13,535 nucleotides of DNA from an uncultured Bacteroides sp. (GTDB taxonomy: Bacteria > Bacteroidota > Bacteroidia > Bacteroidales > Bacteroidaceae): assembly GCF_949298305.1 (NCBI RefSeq), contig NZ_CASFWU010000081.1, forward strand, positions 1 to 13,535, in the 5' to 3' direction. This document shows positions 1 through 6,597 of the stretch, one piece after another (position 1 is the first letter of the stretch; the number at the start of each line of letters is the position of its first letter). The notes beneath the pieces were generated by a model. That model had not been told where the DNA came from. It was given only the letters and a program-made list of their open reading frames with translations, and did no database searches. Made by a program: the position numbers and the translations under genes.

Positions 1-126
1 CTGCATGGCGCAGGAGGGTGTGCCGGGCCTGTTCTGCGTGCCGGCAGGCGGGCGGCGGGCGGGCGGTTTGCGGGCCTGCCGCCCGGCGTCCGTCCGGCCT
101 GGCGCGGGGGCGGGCCGGAGGGTCTT
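1..126. other. GC-rich stretch downstream of ribD, no gene supported
   Basis: This stretch follows the ribD stop in the ribD direction and is almost entirely G and C, with repeated GGCG/GGGC runs on the plus strand. CGGCAGGC (42-49) and GCCTGCCG (74-81) can pair as a stem, so it may help end ribD transcription, but no T-run follows it. All three plus-strand frames stay open for some way, but the translations are low-complexity Ala/Gly/Arg and resemble no family I know. The window edge cuts whatever lies to the left. Confidence 0.4.
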
Positions 127-1191
127 TCAGTCCGCCGGCAGCCCGTCGGCTCCGTCGGCGGTGTAGTGCAGCAGGGTGTGGCCGAATGCCTTGTCCGTTT
201 CGCAGGGCAGGTGGGGGGGCATGACGGGCGCCTCCACGCCTGCGTGCAGCATCAGCGGGCTGCGTTCGATGAAGGCTTCGTCCCAGAGGCGGGCGTCGAT
301 GAACGACTGCAGCAGCCGGCTGCCGCCCTCGACCAGCAGCGACTGGAGCCCGCGTGCGTAGAGGGCTTCGAGCACCTGCGGGAGCACTTCGCGGCCGTAG
401 TCCACGGTGATGTATTCCACCTGCGGCCTTGCCTCCCGGGGCTGTTGTCCGGCGGTGAAGACCAGTGTGGGCGCGCTGCCGTCCAGCAGGTGCAGCGTGG
501 GGGGCAGCGTCAGGCCGCGGTCCAGGACGACGCGCACGGGCTGCGGCCCGTACCAGCGGCGCACGGTCAGCGAGGGGTTGTCCAGCAGGGCGGTGCGGGT
601 GCCCACCATGATGGCGCTGTGCTCGGCCCGCTTCTTGTGGACGAGCATGGCCGTCAGCGGGTTGGAGAGCACCACGGGGCTGCCTTCCCGGCGGGCGATG
701 TCCAGATAGCCGTCGGCCGACTGGGCCCACTTCAGCGTGACGTAGGGACGGCGGCGGGTGTGGAAGGTGACGAAGCGTCGGATGAGCGCCTTGCATTCGG
801 CCTCCAGCACGCCCACCTTGACTTCGCGGCCTGCGTCCAGCAGCTTGCGGATGCCCCGTCCGGCCACCTTGGCAAAGGGGTCCTGGCAGCCGATGACGAT
901 GCGCGGTATCTGCTTCTCCACAATCAGGTCGGCGCAGGGGGGCGTCTTGCCGTAGTGGGCGCAGGGCTCCAGGCTGACGTAGAGGGTGGAGCGTTGCAGC
1001 AGCGCGGGGTTCGCGACGGAGCGGATGGCGTTCACCTCGGCGTGCGCCTCGCCGCAGCGGACGTGGTAGCCTTCGCCTATAATCTGCCCGTCGCAGACGA
1101 TGACTGCCCCCACCATGGGGTTGGGGGCGGTGTTGCAGCGCCCGTTGCGTGCCAGCTCGATGCAGCGCCGCATGTATTTTTCTTCTTCCAT
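127..1191 (-). CDS. ribD: Bifunctional riboflavin biosynthesis protein RibD (deaminase/reductase)
   Basis: This cytoplasmic enzyme carries out two consecutive riboflavin steps: deamination of the diaminohydroxy-phosphoribosylamino-pyrimidine, then NADPH-dependent reduction of the ribosyl side chain. The 354-residue protein has the usual two domains. The N-terminal cytidine-deaminase-like domain (about 1-145) shows the zinc site: H50-A51-E52, then C77 in LEPCAHYGKTPPC and C86. The C-terminal reductase domain (about 148-345) starts at RPYVTLKWAQSADGYL and shows MVGTRTALLDNPSLTVR (195-211) and LLVEGGSRL (285-293). The ATG at 1191 gives a normal N-terminus; M7 is a possible alternative. The gene is divergent from prmC across a gap of 78 bp, and no other riboflavin gene is visible. 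Family identification is firm; length is normal. Confidence 0.96.
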   Translation of the reverse strand: MEEEKYMRRCIELARNGRCNTAPNPMVGAVIVCDGQIIGEGYHVRCGEAHAEVNAIRSVANPALLQRSTLYVSLEPCAHYGKTPPCADLIVEKQIPRIVIGCQDPFAKVAGRGIRKLLDAGREVKVGVLEAECKALIRRFVTFHTRRRPYVTLKWAQSADGYLDIARREGSPVVLSNPLTAMLVHKKRAEHSAIMVGTRTALLDNPSLTVRRWYGPQPVRVVLDRGLTLPPTLHLLDGSAPTLVFTAGQQPREARPQVEYITVDYGREVLPQVLEALYARGLQSLLVEGGSRLLQSFIDARLWDEAFIERSPLMLHAGVEAPVMPPHLPCETDKAFGHTLLHYTADGADGLPAD

Positions 1192-1212
1192 GTCGTTAGC
1201 AATTTTTCAGTC

Positions 1213-1247
1213 TTTGCGGTATTTTTAAAAATAAATGTTTATTTTTG
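1213..1247 (+). promoter_or_regulatory. Probable prmC-recX promoter (Bacteroides type)
   Basis: TTTG at 1213-1216 and TATTTTTG at 1240-1247 match the Bacteroides -33 and -7 boxes. The 23-bp spacer is slightly longer than the usual 19-21. The -7 box overlaps a perfect palindrome, AAAAATAAATGTTTATTTTT (1227-1246). The start of transcription would fall at about 1252-1256, leaving a short leader before the prmC ATG at 1270. No comparably good box was seen for ribD on the other strand. Confidence 0.55.
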
Positions 1248-1269
1248 CAGCTCGTAAAACGAACTCTCA

Positions 1270-2106
1270 ATGAATGTAAGTAGCTCCGACGTCAGGCAAA
1301 TGTTGCGCGAATGCTATTCTGCACCAGAGGCTTCCGCCCTTGCCCGGATTGTCTGTTGCGAGATGCTGGGGCAAAGCCCGACGGACTTTTACCTGGGCAA
1401 AGATATGATTTTATCCGCAAACGGTGAACGGGAATTGCAAAGCATTCTTGCGCGCCTGCGCAATTTTGAGCCGATTCAGTACGTGCAGGGCTTCGCCCGT
1501 TTCCTGGGGCGGCCGTTCAAGGTGTGCCCGGGTGTGCTGGTGCCCCGTCCCGAGACGGAGGAGCTGGTGGAGCGCATGCTGGAGGAGGTGAGGCCCGACG
1601 CCCGCATCCTGGACATAGGCACGGGCAGCGGTTGCATCGCCGTCAGCCTGTCTGTGGGCCTGCCTGCCGCGCAGGTGACGGCCTGGGACGTGTCCGAAGA
1701 GGCGCTGTCCGTGGCCCGCGCCAACAACGCCGCCCTTCACGCTTCGGTCGGCTTCGGCCGGGTTGACGTGCTGGCATACAGTCCCGTCGGGCCGGAGCGT
1801 TTTGACGTGATAGTCAGCAACCCGCCCTACGTCACCGAGTCCGAGAAGGCCGGGATGGAACGGAACGTGCTGGATTGGGAACCTTTTTCCGCTTTGTTTG
1901 TTCCTGATACAGACCCCCTCCGTTTCTACCGCCGCATTGCGGAGCTGGGCCGGACCCTGCTGGTTCCGGGCGGCAAGATTTATTTTGAAATTAACCGGGC
2001 TTTCGGTCCCGCAACCCGTGCCATGCTGCTGGGGCAGGGGTATGCCGAGGCCCACATCCTGAAAGATATTTCCGGCAATGACCGGTTTGTAATTGCAGAA
2101 AAATGA
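1270..2106 (+). CDS. prmC: Peptide chain release factor N5-glutamine methyltransferase PrmC (HemK)
   Basis: PrmC methylates the glutamine of the GGQ motif in release factors RF1 and RF2 using S-adenosylmethionine, which supports efficient termination of translation. The 278-residue protein is of normal length. An N-terminal helical domain (about 1-85) leads to the linker motif PRPETEELV (92-100). The Rossmann-fold methyltransferase domain follows, with the SAM loop LDIGTGSGCIA (114-124) and the catalytic NPPY signature at 184-187. The ATG at 1270 lies just after the predicted promoter. The stop overlaps the next gene by ATGA, so recX is probably translationally coupled. Identification is firm. 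Confidence 0.96.
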   Translation: MNVSSSDVRQMLRECYSAPEASALARIVCCEMLGQSPTDFYLGKDMILSANGERELQSILARLRNFEPIQYVQGFARFLGRPFKVCPGVLVPRPETEELVERMLEEVRPDARILDIGTGSGCIAVSLSVGLPAAQVTAWDVSEEALSVARANNAALHASVGFGRVDVLAYSPVGPERFDVIVSNPPYVTESEKAGMERNVLDWEPFSALFVPDTDPLRFYRRIAELGRTLLVPGGKIYFEINRAFGPATRAMLLGQGYAEAHILKDISGNDRFVIAEK

Positions 2107-2582
2107 CAGAAATTACAGAAACTGATGCCCTGAACAGGGTGGCTGCTTATTGTGCCTCTGCCGAACACTGCCGTGCGGAGGTTGTGGAGAAATTGCAGCG
2201 TTGGGGAATCCCCTACGCGGCCATCGACCGTATCGTAGACCGTCTGGTGGCGGAAAAATACATCGACGAAGAACGCTTCTGCCGCGCTTTTGTGCGCGAC
2301 AAGTACCGCTTTGCCAAGTGGGGCAAGGTGAAGATAGGCGAGGCGCTCCAGCTGAAAAAAATCCCGCGCTTCACCTACTGGCCTTTCCTCAACGAGATAG
2401 ACGAGGAGGAGTATCTCTCTATCCTTCAGGGCCTGCTGGCCACGAAGCGGAAGAGCGTGCGGGCCGAAAACGAATACGAGCTGAACAACAAGCTGGTCCG
2501 TTTCGCCCTGAGCCGCGGTTTCGAGATGAAAGATATACGCCGCTGCATCGACGTGCCGGACGAAAATGTGTGTGTAGATTGA
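2103..2582 (+). CDS. recX: Regulatory protein RecX
   Basis: RecX proteins bind the RecA filament and modulate, usually inhibit, recombination and the SOS response. This 159-residue, charged, probably all-helical protein fits the family in length and pattern. The recognisable core is YIDEERFCRAFVRD (53-66) continuing into FAKWGKVKIGEAL (70-82), the RecX arginine-aromatic plus K-x-G-x-x-x-I signature. A C-terminal repeat-like helix pair ends near RGFEMKDIRRCI (138-149). The start overlaps the prmC stop as ATGA, indicating an operon with prmC. recA is not in the window, so the RecA partner is inferred from the family. The pairing with prmC looks like gene-order tradition rather than a shared pathway. 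Confidence 0.86.
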   Translation: MTEITETDALNRVAAYCASAEHCRAEVVEKLQRWGIPYAAIDRIVDRLVAEKYIDEERFCRAFVRDKYRFAKWGKVKIGEALQLKKIPRFTYWPFLNEIDEEEYLSILQGLLATKRKSVRAENEYELNNKLVRFALSRGFEMKDIRRCIDVPDENVCVD

Positions 2583-2597
2583 AATTTATCCGTATTC

Positions 2598-2631
2598 TTT
2601 TTCCTAATGTCGTTCACTTTCTGTATTTTTG
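2598..2631 (+). promoter_or_regulatory. Probable pyrE promoter
   Basis: TATTTTTG at 2624-2631 is a full match to the Bacteroides -7 box TAnnTTTG. The -33 position (2598-2602) is a plain T-run instead of TTTG, about 21 bp upstream. The box lies just after the recX stop and 28 bp before the pyrE ATG, so pyrE probably has its own start even though it follows the prmC-recX pair closely. Confidence 0.55.
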
Positions 2632-2659
2632 CGGCAAGATTAAAAAACAGTTGTTTGCT

Positions 2660-3298
2660 ATGAAGACTTTGGAAAGATTGTTTGCAGAAAAGTTGCTGAA
2701 AATTAAAGCGATTAAACTACAACCGGCTAATCCTTTCACGTGGGCGTCCGGGTGGAAATCTCCTTTCTATTGCGATAACCGCAAGACCCTTTCTTATCCG
2801 TCCTTGCGCAACTTTGTGAAGGTGGAGATTACCCGCCTCATTCTGGAACGCTACGGACAGGTGGACGCTATCGCCGGCGTGGCAACGGGCGCCATTCCGC
2901 AGGGAGCTCTGGTGGCCGACGCGTTGAACCTGCCGTTTGTCTACGTGCGCTCTACTCCCAAAGATCATGGCTTGGAGAACTTGATTGAAGGCGAACTCCG
3001 TCCGGGCATGAAAGTGGTGGTGGTGGAAGACCTCATCTCTACCGGAGGAAGCAGTCTGAAGGCCGTGGAGGCCATCCGCCGCGACGGATGCGAGGTCATC
3101 GGCATGGTGGCCGCCTATACCTACGGTTTCCCCATTGCCGAAAAGGCGTTCAAGGACGCCAAGGTGCCCCTGGTTACGCTGACCAATTACGAAGCCGTAC
3201 TGGACGTCGCCCTGCGTACGGGTTACGTCGAGGAGTCGGACATCGAGACTTTGAACGAGTGGCGCAAGGACCCCGCGCACTGGGATGCCGCCAAATGA
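2660..3298 (+). CDS. pyrE: Orotate phosphoribosyltransferase
   Basis: PyrE joins orotate to PRPP to make orotidine 5'-phosphate, the fifth step of de novo pyrimidine synthesis, in the cytoplasm. The frame stays open far upstream through recX, but the ATG at 2660 gives the proper N-terminus MKTLERLFAEKLL and a 212-residue protein, the size I expect for Bacteroides PyrE. Family features are the orotate-side segment WASGWKSPFYCDNR (28-41), the RSTPKDHG loop (97-104) and the PRPP-binding loop VVVVEDLISTGGS (119-131). It has its own -7 box and ends at a hairpin terminator, so it is probably monocistronic. Identification is firm. Confidence 0.96.
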   Translation: MKTLERLFAEKLLKIKAIKLQPANPFTWASGWKSPFYCDNRKTLSYPSLRNFVKVEITRLILERYGQVDAIAGVATGAIPQGALVADALNLPFVYVRSTPKDHGLENLIEGELRPGMKVVVVEDLISTGGSSLKAVEAIRRDGCEVIGMVAAYTYGFPIAEKAFKDAKVPLVTLTNYEAVLDVALRTGYVEESDIETLNEWRKDPAHWDAAK

Positions 3299-3348
3299 TG
3301 AAGCCCGCCTGTTGTTGCAGACCCTGTATAGAGCATATTATATAATGT

Positions 3349-3403
3349 AAGACAAAAGAGCCGTTCGGACAGTCCCTGCCCGGACAGTTCTTTTTTGTCT
3401 TTT
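3349..3403 (+). terminator. pyrE terminator, possibly a leader attenuator for the next gene
   Basis: A 16-bp stem (3357-3372 with 3376-3391) has a 3-nt loop and only two mismatches besides G-U pairs. It is extended at its base by AAGAC/GTCTT and AAA/TTT pairs and followed by TTTTTGTCTTTT. This is a classical intrinsic terminator for pyrE. It ends about 19 bp before the next ATG, leaving no room for a promoter between terminator and gene. Confidence 0.82.
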
Positions 3404-3421
3404 AAAAAGACCGACGAGTGT

Positions 3422-3832
3422 ATGATAAAATTTGAAAGTAGCGTGAAGATGGTGCCCGCTTCGCAGGAGGCGGTGTACGAGAAACTGTCCGACCTGAACA
3501 ACCTGGAGAAAGTGAAGGACCGCCTGCCGCAGGACAAGGTGAAGAACCTGAGCTTCGATGCCGAAAGCCTCTCGATGGAAGTGGACCCCGTGGGCAAGGT
3601 GACCCTGCAGATTGTGGAAAAGGAGCCCTGCAAGTGCATCAAGTTCGGCACTACCACGTCGCCCCTCCCCTTCAACCTGTGGATACAGATACTGCCCGTC
3701 ACCGATACGGAGTGCAAGATGAAACTGACCATCGGGCTGGAACTGAATCCCTTCATGAAGGCCATGGTGCAGAAACCCTTGCAGGAAGGCATCGAAAAGA
3801 TGGCCGGCATGCTGGCCATGATACCCTATTGA
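3422..3832 (+). CDS. SRPBCC-fold (START/polyketide-cyclase-like) small protein
   Basis: This 136-residue soluble protein begins MIKFESSVKMVPASQEAVYEKLSDL. That opening, a beta strand then helices carrying S-Q-E-A-V-Y-x-x-L-S-D-L, is characteristic of the START/Bet v1-like SRPBCC fold, which forms a pocket for hydrophobic ligands. It ends with a long amphipathic helix near residues 110-134, also typical. The open frame extends back to a TTG at 3395, but the ATG at 3422 gives the family N-terminus. There is no signal peptide, and the ligand is unknown. The gene sits right behind the pyrE terminator and 42 bp before argH, so it probably shares a transcript with argH. Fold call is good; function unknown. 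Confidence 0.8.
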   Translation: MIKFESSVKMVPASQEAVYEKLSDLNNLEKVKDRLPQDKVKNLSFDAESLSMEVDPVGKVTLQIVEKEPCKCIKFGTTTSPLPFNLWIQILPVTDTECKMKLTIGLELNPFMKAMVQKPLQEGIEKMAGMLAMIPY

Positions 3833-3874
3833 GAAACATGAATGCAATCCGGAATAACTGAATAAACAACGAAT

Positions 3875-5215
3875 ATGGCTCAGAAACTTTGGGAGAAAAA
3901 CGTTCAGGTCAACAAGGACATTGAACGCTTCACGGTGGGACGCGACCGTGAGATGGACCTCTACCTGGCCAAGCACGACGTGCTGGGCTCCATGGCACAC
4001 ATCACCATGCTCCAGACCATCGGCCTGCTCACCGCAGAAGAGCTGGAACAGCTGCTTGCCGAACTGAAGAACATTTACGCCGCCGCCGAGCGGGGCGAGT
4101 TTGTGATAGAGGACGGAGTGGAAGACGTACACTCGCAGGTGGAGCTGATGCTGACCCGCCGGCTGGGCGACGTGGGCAAGAAGATACACAGCGGCCGCTC
4201 GCGCAACGACCAGGTGCTGCTCGACCTGAAACTCTTCACCCGCGCGCAGATAAAGGAGATTGCCGAGGCCGTGGAACAGCTGTTCCGGGCCCTCATCGCG
4301 CAGAGCGAGCGCTACAAGGACGTGCTCATGCCCGGCTACACGCACCTGCAGATAGCCATGCCCTCTTCCTTCGGGCTGTGGTTCGGCGCCTACGCCGAGA
4401 GCCTGGTGGACGACATGATGTTCCTGCAGGCCGCCTTCAGGATGTGCAACCGCAACCCGCTCGGCTCCGCCGCGGGCTATGGCTCCTCCTTCCCCCTGAA
4501 CCGCACCCTCACCACCCGGCTGCTGGGCTTCGACTCCATGAACTACAACGTGGTCTACGCCCAGATGGGGCGCGGAAAGATGGAGCGCAACGTGGCCTTC
4601 GCCCTGGCCAGCATCGCGGGCACCGTGTCCAAGCTGGCCTTCGACGCCTGCCTGTTCAACAGCCAGAACTTCGGCTTCGTCAAGCTGCCCGACGAGTGTA
4701 CGACCGGCTCCAGCATCATGCCCCACAAGAAGAATCCCGACGTGTTTGAACTGACGCGCGCCAAATGCAACAAGCTGCAGGCTCTGCCGCAGCAAATCAT
4801 GATGATAGCCAACAACCTGCCGTCCGGCTACTTCCGCGACCTGCAGATTATCAAGGAAGTCTTCCTGCCCGCCTTCCAGGAACTGAAGGACTGCCTCCAG
4901 ATGACGACCTACATCGTGAACGAAATCAAGGTGAACGAACACATCCTCGACGACGACAAGTACCTGTACATCTTCAGCGTGGAGGAGGTGAACCGCCTGG
5001 CCCGCGAAGGAATGCCCTTCCGCGACGCATATAAGAAGGTGGGGCTGGACATTGAGGCCGGCCGCTTCACCCACGACAAGCAGGTGCACCACACCCACGA
5101 AGGCAGCATCGGCAACCTCTGCAACGACCGCATCGAGGCCCTGATGCGCGACGTGGTGGAGGGCTTCAACTTCTCCGTCATGGAGCAGGCCGAACAGGCG
5201 TTGCTGGGACGTTGA
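3875..5215 (+). CDS. argH: Argininosuccinate lyase
   Basis: ArgH splits argininosuccinate into arginine and fumarate, the last step of arginine synthesis; the active enzyme of this superfamily is a tetramer. The 446-residue protein has all superfamily motifs: HSGRSRNDQV (115-124), GYTHLQ with the catalytic-region histidine H157 (154-159), and the mobile signature loop GSSIMPHKKNP (278-288) holding the catalytic serine. It lacks long extensions at either end. The ATG at 3875 has no strong ribosome-binding site, as is usual here. It follows the SRPBCC gene closely and ends at a long hairpin. Other arg genes are not in the window. Identification is firm. Confidence 0.97.
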   Translation: MAQKLWEKNVQVNKDIERFTVGRDREMDLYLAKHDVLGSMAHITMLQTIGLLTAEELEQLLAELKNIYAAAERGEFVIEDGVEDVHSQVELMLTRRLGDVGKKIHSGRSRNDQVLLDLKLFTRAQIKEIAEAVEQLFRALIAQSERYKDVLMPGYTHLQIAMPSSFGLWFGAYAESLVDDMMFLQAAFRMCNRNPLGSAAGYGSSFPLNRTLTTRLLGFDSMNYNVVYAQMGRGKMERNVAFALASIAGTVSKLAFDACLFNSQNFGFVKLPDECTTGSSIMPHKKNPDVFELTRAKCNKLQALPQQIMMIANNLPSGYFRDLQIIKEVFLPAFQELKDCLQMTTYIVNEIKVNEHILDDDKYLYIFSVEEVNRLAREGMPFRDAYKKVGLDIEAGRFTHDKQVHHTHEGSIGNLCNDRIEALMRDVVEGFNFSVMEQAEQALLGR

Positions 5216-5222
5216 GAAGGGT

Positions 5223-5270
5223 GGAAGTGCCGCCCGCCATTCCTGCAGACTGAATGCGGACGGCACTTCC
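5223..5270 (+). terminator. Hairpin terminator after argH
   Basis: Two 15-nt arms (5223-5237 and 5256-5270), GGAAGTGCCG-x-CCGC and its reverse complement, pair with one mismatch. Four more A-T/G-C pairs (ATTC with GAAT) form inside the loop. It starts 8 bp after the argH stop. The T-tract behind it is weak (CTTACTTTTCTT). Confidence 0.75.
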
Positions 5271-5293
5271 CGCTTACTTTTCTTATGAAAAAG

Positions 5294-5325
5294 TTTGGCT
5301 GTAAAGCTGAAACTGCTTATCTTTG
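5294..5325 (+). promoter_or_regulatory. Promoter of the tRNA-Gly/tRNA-Leu pair
   Basis: TTTG (5294-5297), a 20-bp spacer and TATCTTTG (5318-5325) match the Bacteroides consensus exactly. Transcription would start around 5330-5335, shortly before tRNA-Gly at 5350. Confidence 0.8.
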
Positions 5326-5349
5326 CACCCGTTCTTTCGGACAGATTCT

Positions 5350-5425
5350 GCGGAAATAGCTCAGTTGGTAGAGCACAACCTTGCCAAGGTTGGGGTCGCG
5401 AGTTCGAGTCTCGTTTTCCGCTCCA
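5350..5425 (+). tRNA. tRNA-Gly (GCC), CCA encoded
   Basis: The full cloverleaf can be drawn. The acceptor is GCGGAAA (5350-5356) with TTTCCGC (5415-5421) and the D-stem is GCTC/GAGC. The anticodon stem CAACC/GGTTG encloses loop TTGCCAA with anticodon GCC at 5383-5385. The T-arm is GCGAG-TTCGAGT-CTCGT. The discriminator is T and CCA is encoded at 5423-5425. It is transcribed with the tRNA-Leu 11 bp downstream. Confidence 0.95.
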
Positions 5426-5436
5426 GTAGAATGGAT

Positions 5437-5521
5437 GCTCGAATGGTGGAATCGGTAGACACGAGGGACTTAAAATCCCTTGGCCATTGCGGCTGTGCGG
5501 GTTCAAGTCCCGCTTCGAGTA
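5437..5521 (+). tRNA. tRNA-Leu (UAA), class II
   Basis: The acceptor is GCTCGAA (5437-5443) with TTCGAGT (5514-5520), the first pair being G-U. The anticodon stem AGGGA/TCCCT encloses loop CTTAAAA with anticodon TAA at 5471-5473. There is a long variable arm as in class II tRNAs, and a T-arm with GTTCAAGTC. The discriminator is A, as leucine tRNAs require. CCA is not encoded (CGG follows), so it must be added after transcription, unlike in the neighbouring tRNA-Gly. Confidence 0.95.
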
Positions 5522-5530
5522 CGGATAATG

Positions 5531-5568
5531 ACGCTGATTGCCTGACAAAGGCAGTCGGCGTTTTTTTT
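5531..5568 (+). terminator. Intrinsic terminator of the tRNA pair
   Basis: A 13-bp uninterrupted stem (5531-5543 with 5549-5561, two G-U pairs) with a 5-nt loop is followed by eight T (5561-5568). It lies 10 bp after tRNA-Leu. Confidence 0.9.
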
Positions 5569-5632
5569 GTAGGTCCGGCATCGTCGTTGGCCGGCGGGGC
5601 TGCGGGTGCGGGCGCCTGAGAGGTTGGGGTAG

Positions 5633-5671
5633 GGGCAATAAAAAAGACCGCACTGGGCGGTCTTTGCTTTA
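5633..5671 (-). terminator. Terminator of tRNA-fMet, possibly bidirectional
   Basis: AAAGACCGC (5643-5651) pairs with GCGGTCTTT (5657-5665) around a 5-nt loop. Read leftward from tRNA-fMet, the stem is followed by a T-run (the A-run at 5640-5645 on the plus strand). Read rightward it is followed by the weaker GCTTTATT. It starts 12 bp beyond the tRNA end. Confidence 0.8.
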
Positions 5672-5676
5672 TTGAG

Positions 5677-5749
<73 letters not shown>

Positions 5750-5769
5750 ATATTTCTGTTTTGCGAGTG

Positions 5770-5800
5770 CAAAGGTAGGGCTTTTTTTGTAAACTGCAAA
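5770..5800 (-). promoter_or_regulatory. tRNA-fMet promoter, perfect Bacteroides consensus
   Basis: On the minus strand TTTG (5800-5797), exactly 19 bp, then TACCTTTG (5777-5770) match the sigma-ABfr consensus at every defined position. Transcription would start at about 5765-5760, 10-15 bp before the tRNA. Confidence 0.85.
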
Positions 5801-5913
5801 CATTTTACCCGATATTTTTTCGTCGGGTGCTTGTTTTTGCCGATTCTTTCCTGTTGCCACCTCGTTGCCTTTATTCCCTCCGGCCGTCGGTTTGTTAATA
5901 AAATGTTTATTTT

Positions 5914-5945
5914 CTTGTAAGATATGCAGAAATGTCTTACTTTTG
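5914..5945 (+). promoter_or_regulatory. tetR-fabG promoter with embedded palindromic operator
   Basis: CTTG (5914-5917, one mismatch to TTTG), a 20-bp spacer and TACTTTTG (5938-5945) form a Bacteroides-type promoter. A palindrome lies across the spacer: GTAAGATAT (5917-5925), six bases, ATGTCTTAC (5932-5940), 8 of 9 positions symmetrical. Its 24-bp size and its position between the two boxes are what is expected of an operator for the TetR protein encoded directly downstream. Confidence 0.65.
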
Positions 5946-5976
5946 CTCAACTTATTCAATAATGTGCAATTAGGAT

Positions 5977-6579
5977 ATGACCGTTTCGAAGACAAGAGCC
6001 AAATTAGTGGATGTGGCACGACAGCTTTTCGCAAAGATGGGCGTGGAGAACACCACTATGAACGACATTGCCCTCGCTTCCAAGAAAGGCAGGCGTACGC
6101 TGTACACCTACTTCAAGAGCAAGGAGGACATTTACCTGGCTGTCGTAGAAACGGAACTCGACATCCTGTCGGACATGATGAAGCGCGTGACGGAGAAGCC
6201 CGTCTCGCCCGACGAGAAACTGATTGAGATGATTTACACCCATCTGGATGCGGTGAAGGAGGTGGTCTTCCGCAACGGTACGCTGCGTGCCAACTTCTTC
6301 CGCGACATCTGGCGGGTGGAGAAGGTGCGCAAGCGCTTCGACGCTACCGAGATTCAGCTCTTCAAGGAAGTGCTGAGCGAGGGCATGGCGAAGGGCGTGT
6401 TCGAGATTGACGACCTGGACATGACGGCCGAAATCATCCACTACTCCGTGAAGGGCATTGAGGCGCCCTACATACGCGGACACGTGGGGGCGCACCTGGA
6501 CGACGACACACGGGACAAGTACGTCACCCGTCTTGTCCTGGGCGCTCTGGGTAAGAAGAAAGAACTGACTAACCAATAA
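5977..6579 (+). CDS. TetR/AcrR-family transcriptional regulator
   Basis: This is a one-component repressor of 200 residues, a normal length. The N-terminal helix-turn-helix domain (about 5-52) is textbook: VARQLFAKMGVENTTMNDIA, then TLYTYFKSKEDIYLAVVE. The remainder is the variable helical ligand-binding and dimerisation domain, whose ligand cannot be read from sequence. The ATG at 5977 follows the predicted promoter and palindrome. fabG follows after 18 bp, so the regulator probably controls its own operon and thereby a fatty-acid synthesis step; an acyl-CoA, acyl-ACP or fatty-acid effector is an inference only. Family call is firm, target and ligand unproven. Confidence 0.93.
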   Translation: MTVSKTRAKLVDVARQLFAKMGVENTTMNDIALASKKGRRTLYTYFKSKEDIYLAVVETELDILSDMMKRVTEKPVSPDEKLIEMIYTHLDAVKEVVFRNGTLRANFFRDIWRVEKVRKRFDATEIQLFKEVLSEGMAKGVFEIDDLDMTAEIIHYSVKGIEAPYIRGHVGAHLDDDTRDKYVTRLVLGALGKKKELTNQ

Positions 6580-6597
6580 ATAAAAGTAAAGAACATT

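Noticed and set aside
166..1257. 363-codon plus-strand open frame opposite ribD
   Set aside because: Antisense shadow of a certain gene; composition is low-complexity and it runs into the ribD/prmC promoter gap.
2150..2659. Upstream open extension of the pyrE frame (170 codons)
   Set aside because: It overlaps recX in another frame and the pyrE promoter; the true PyrE N-terminus starts at 2660 and gives the expected 212-residue length.
3338..5653. 771-codon open frame on the minus strand opposite the SRPBCC gene, argH and the tRNAs
   Set aside because: It runs through tRNA genes and terminators, its translation is rich in His, Gln, Val and Gly as expected from reading GC-rich codons backwards, and it matches no family. 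argH on the other strand is certain.
5807..5828. ACCCGA/TCGGGT inverted repeat upstream of the tetR promoter as a terminator
   Set aside because: The stem is only 6 bp with a 10-nt loop, no gene ends just before it on the plus strand, and no T-run follows.
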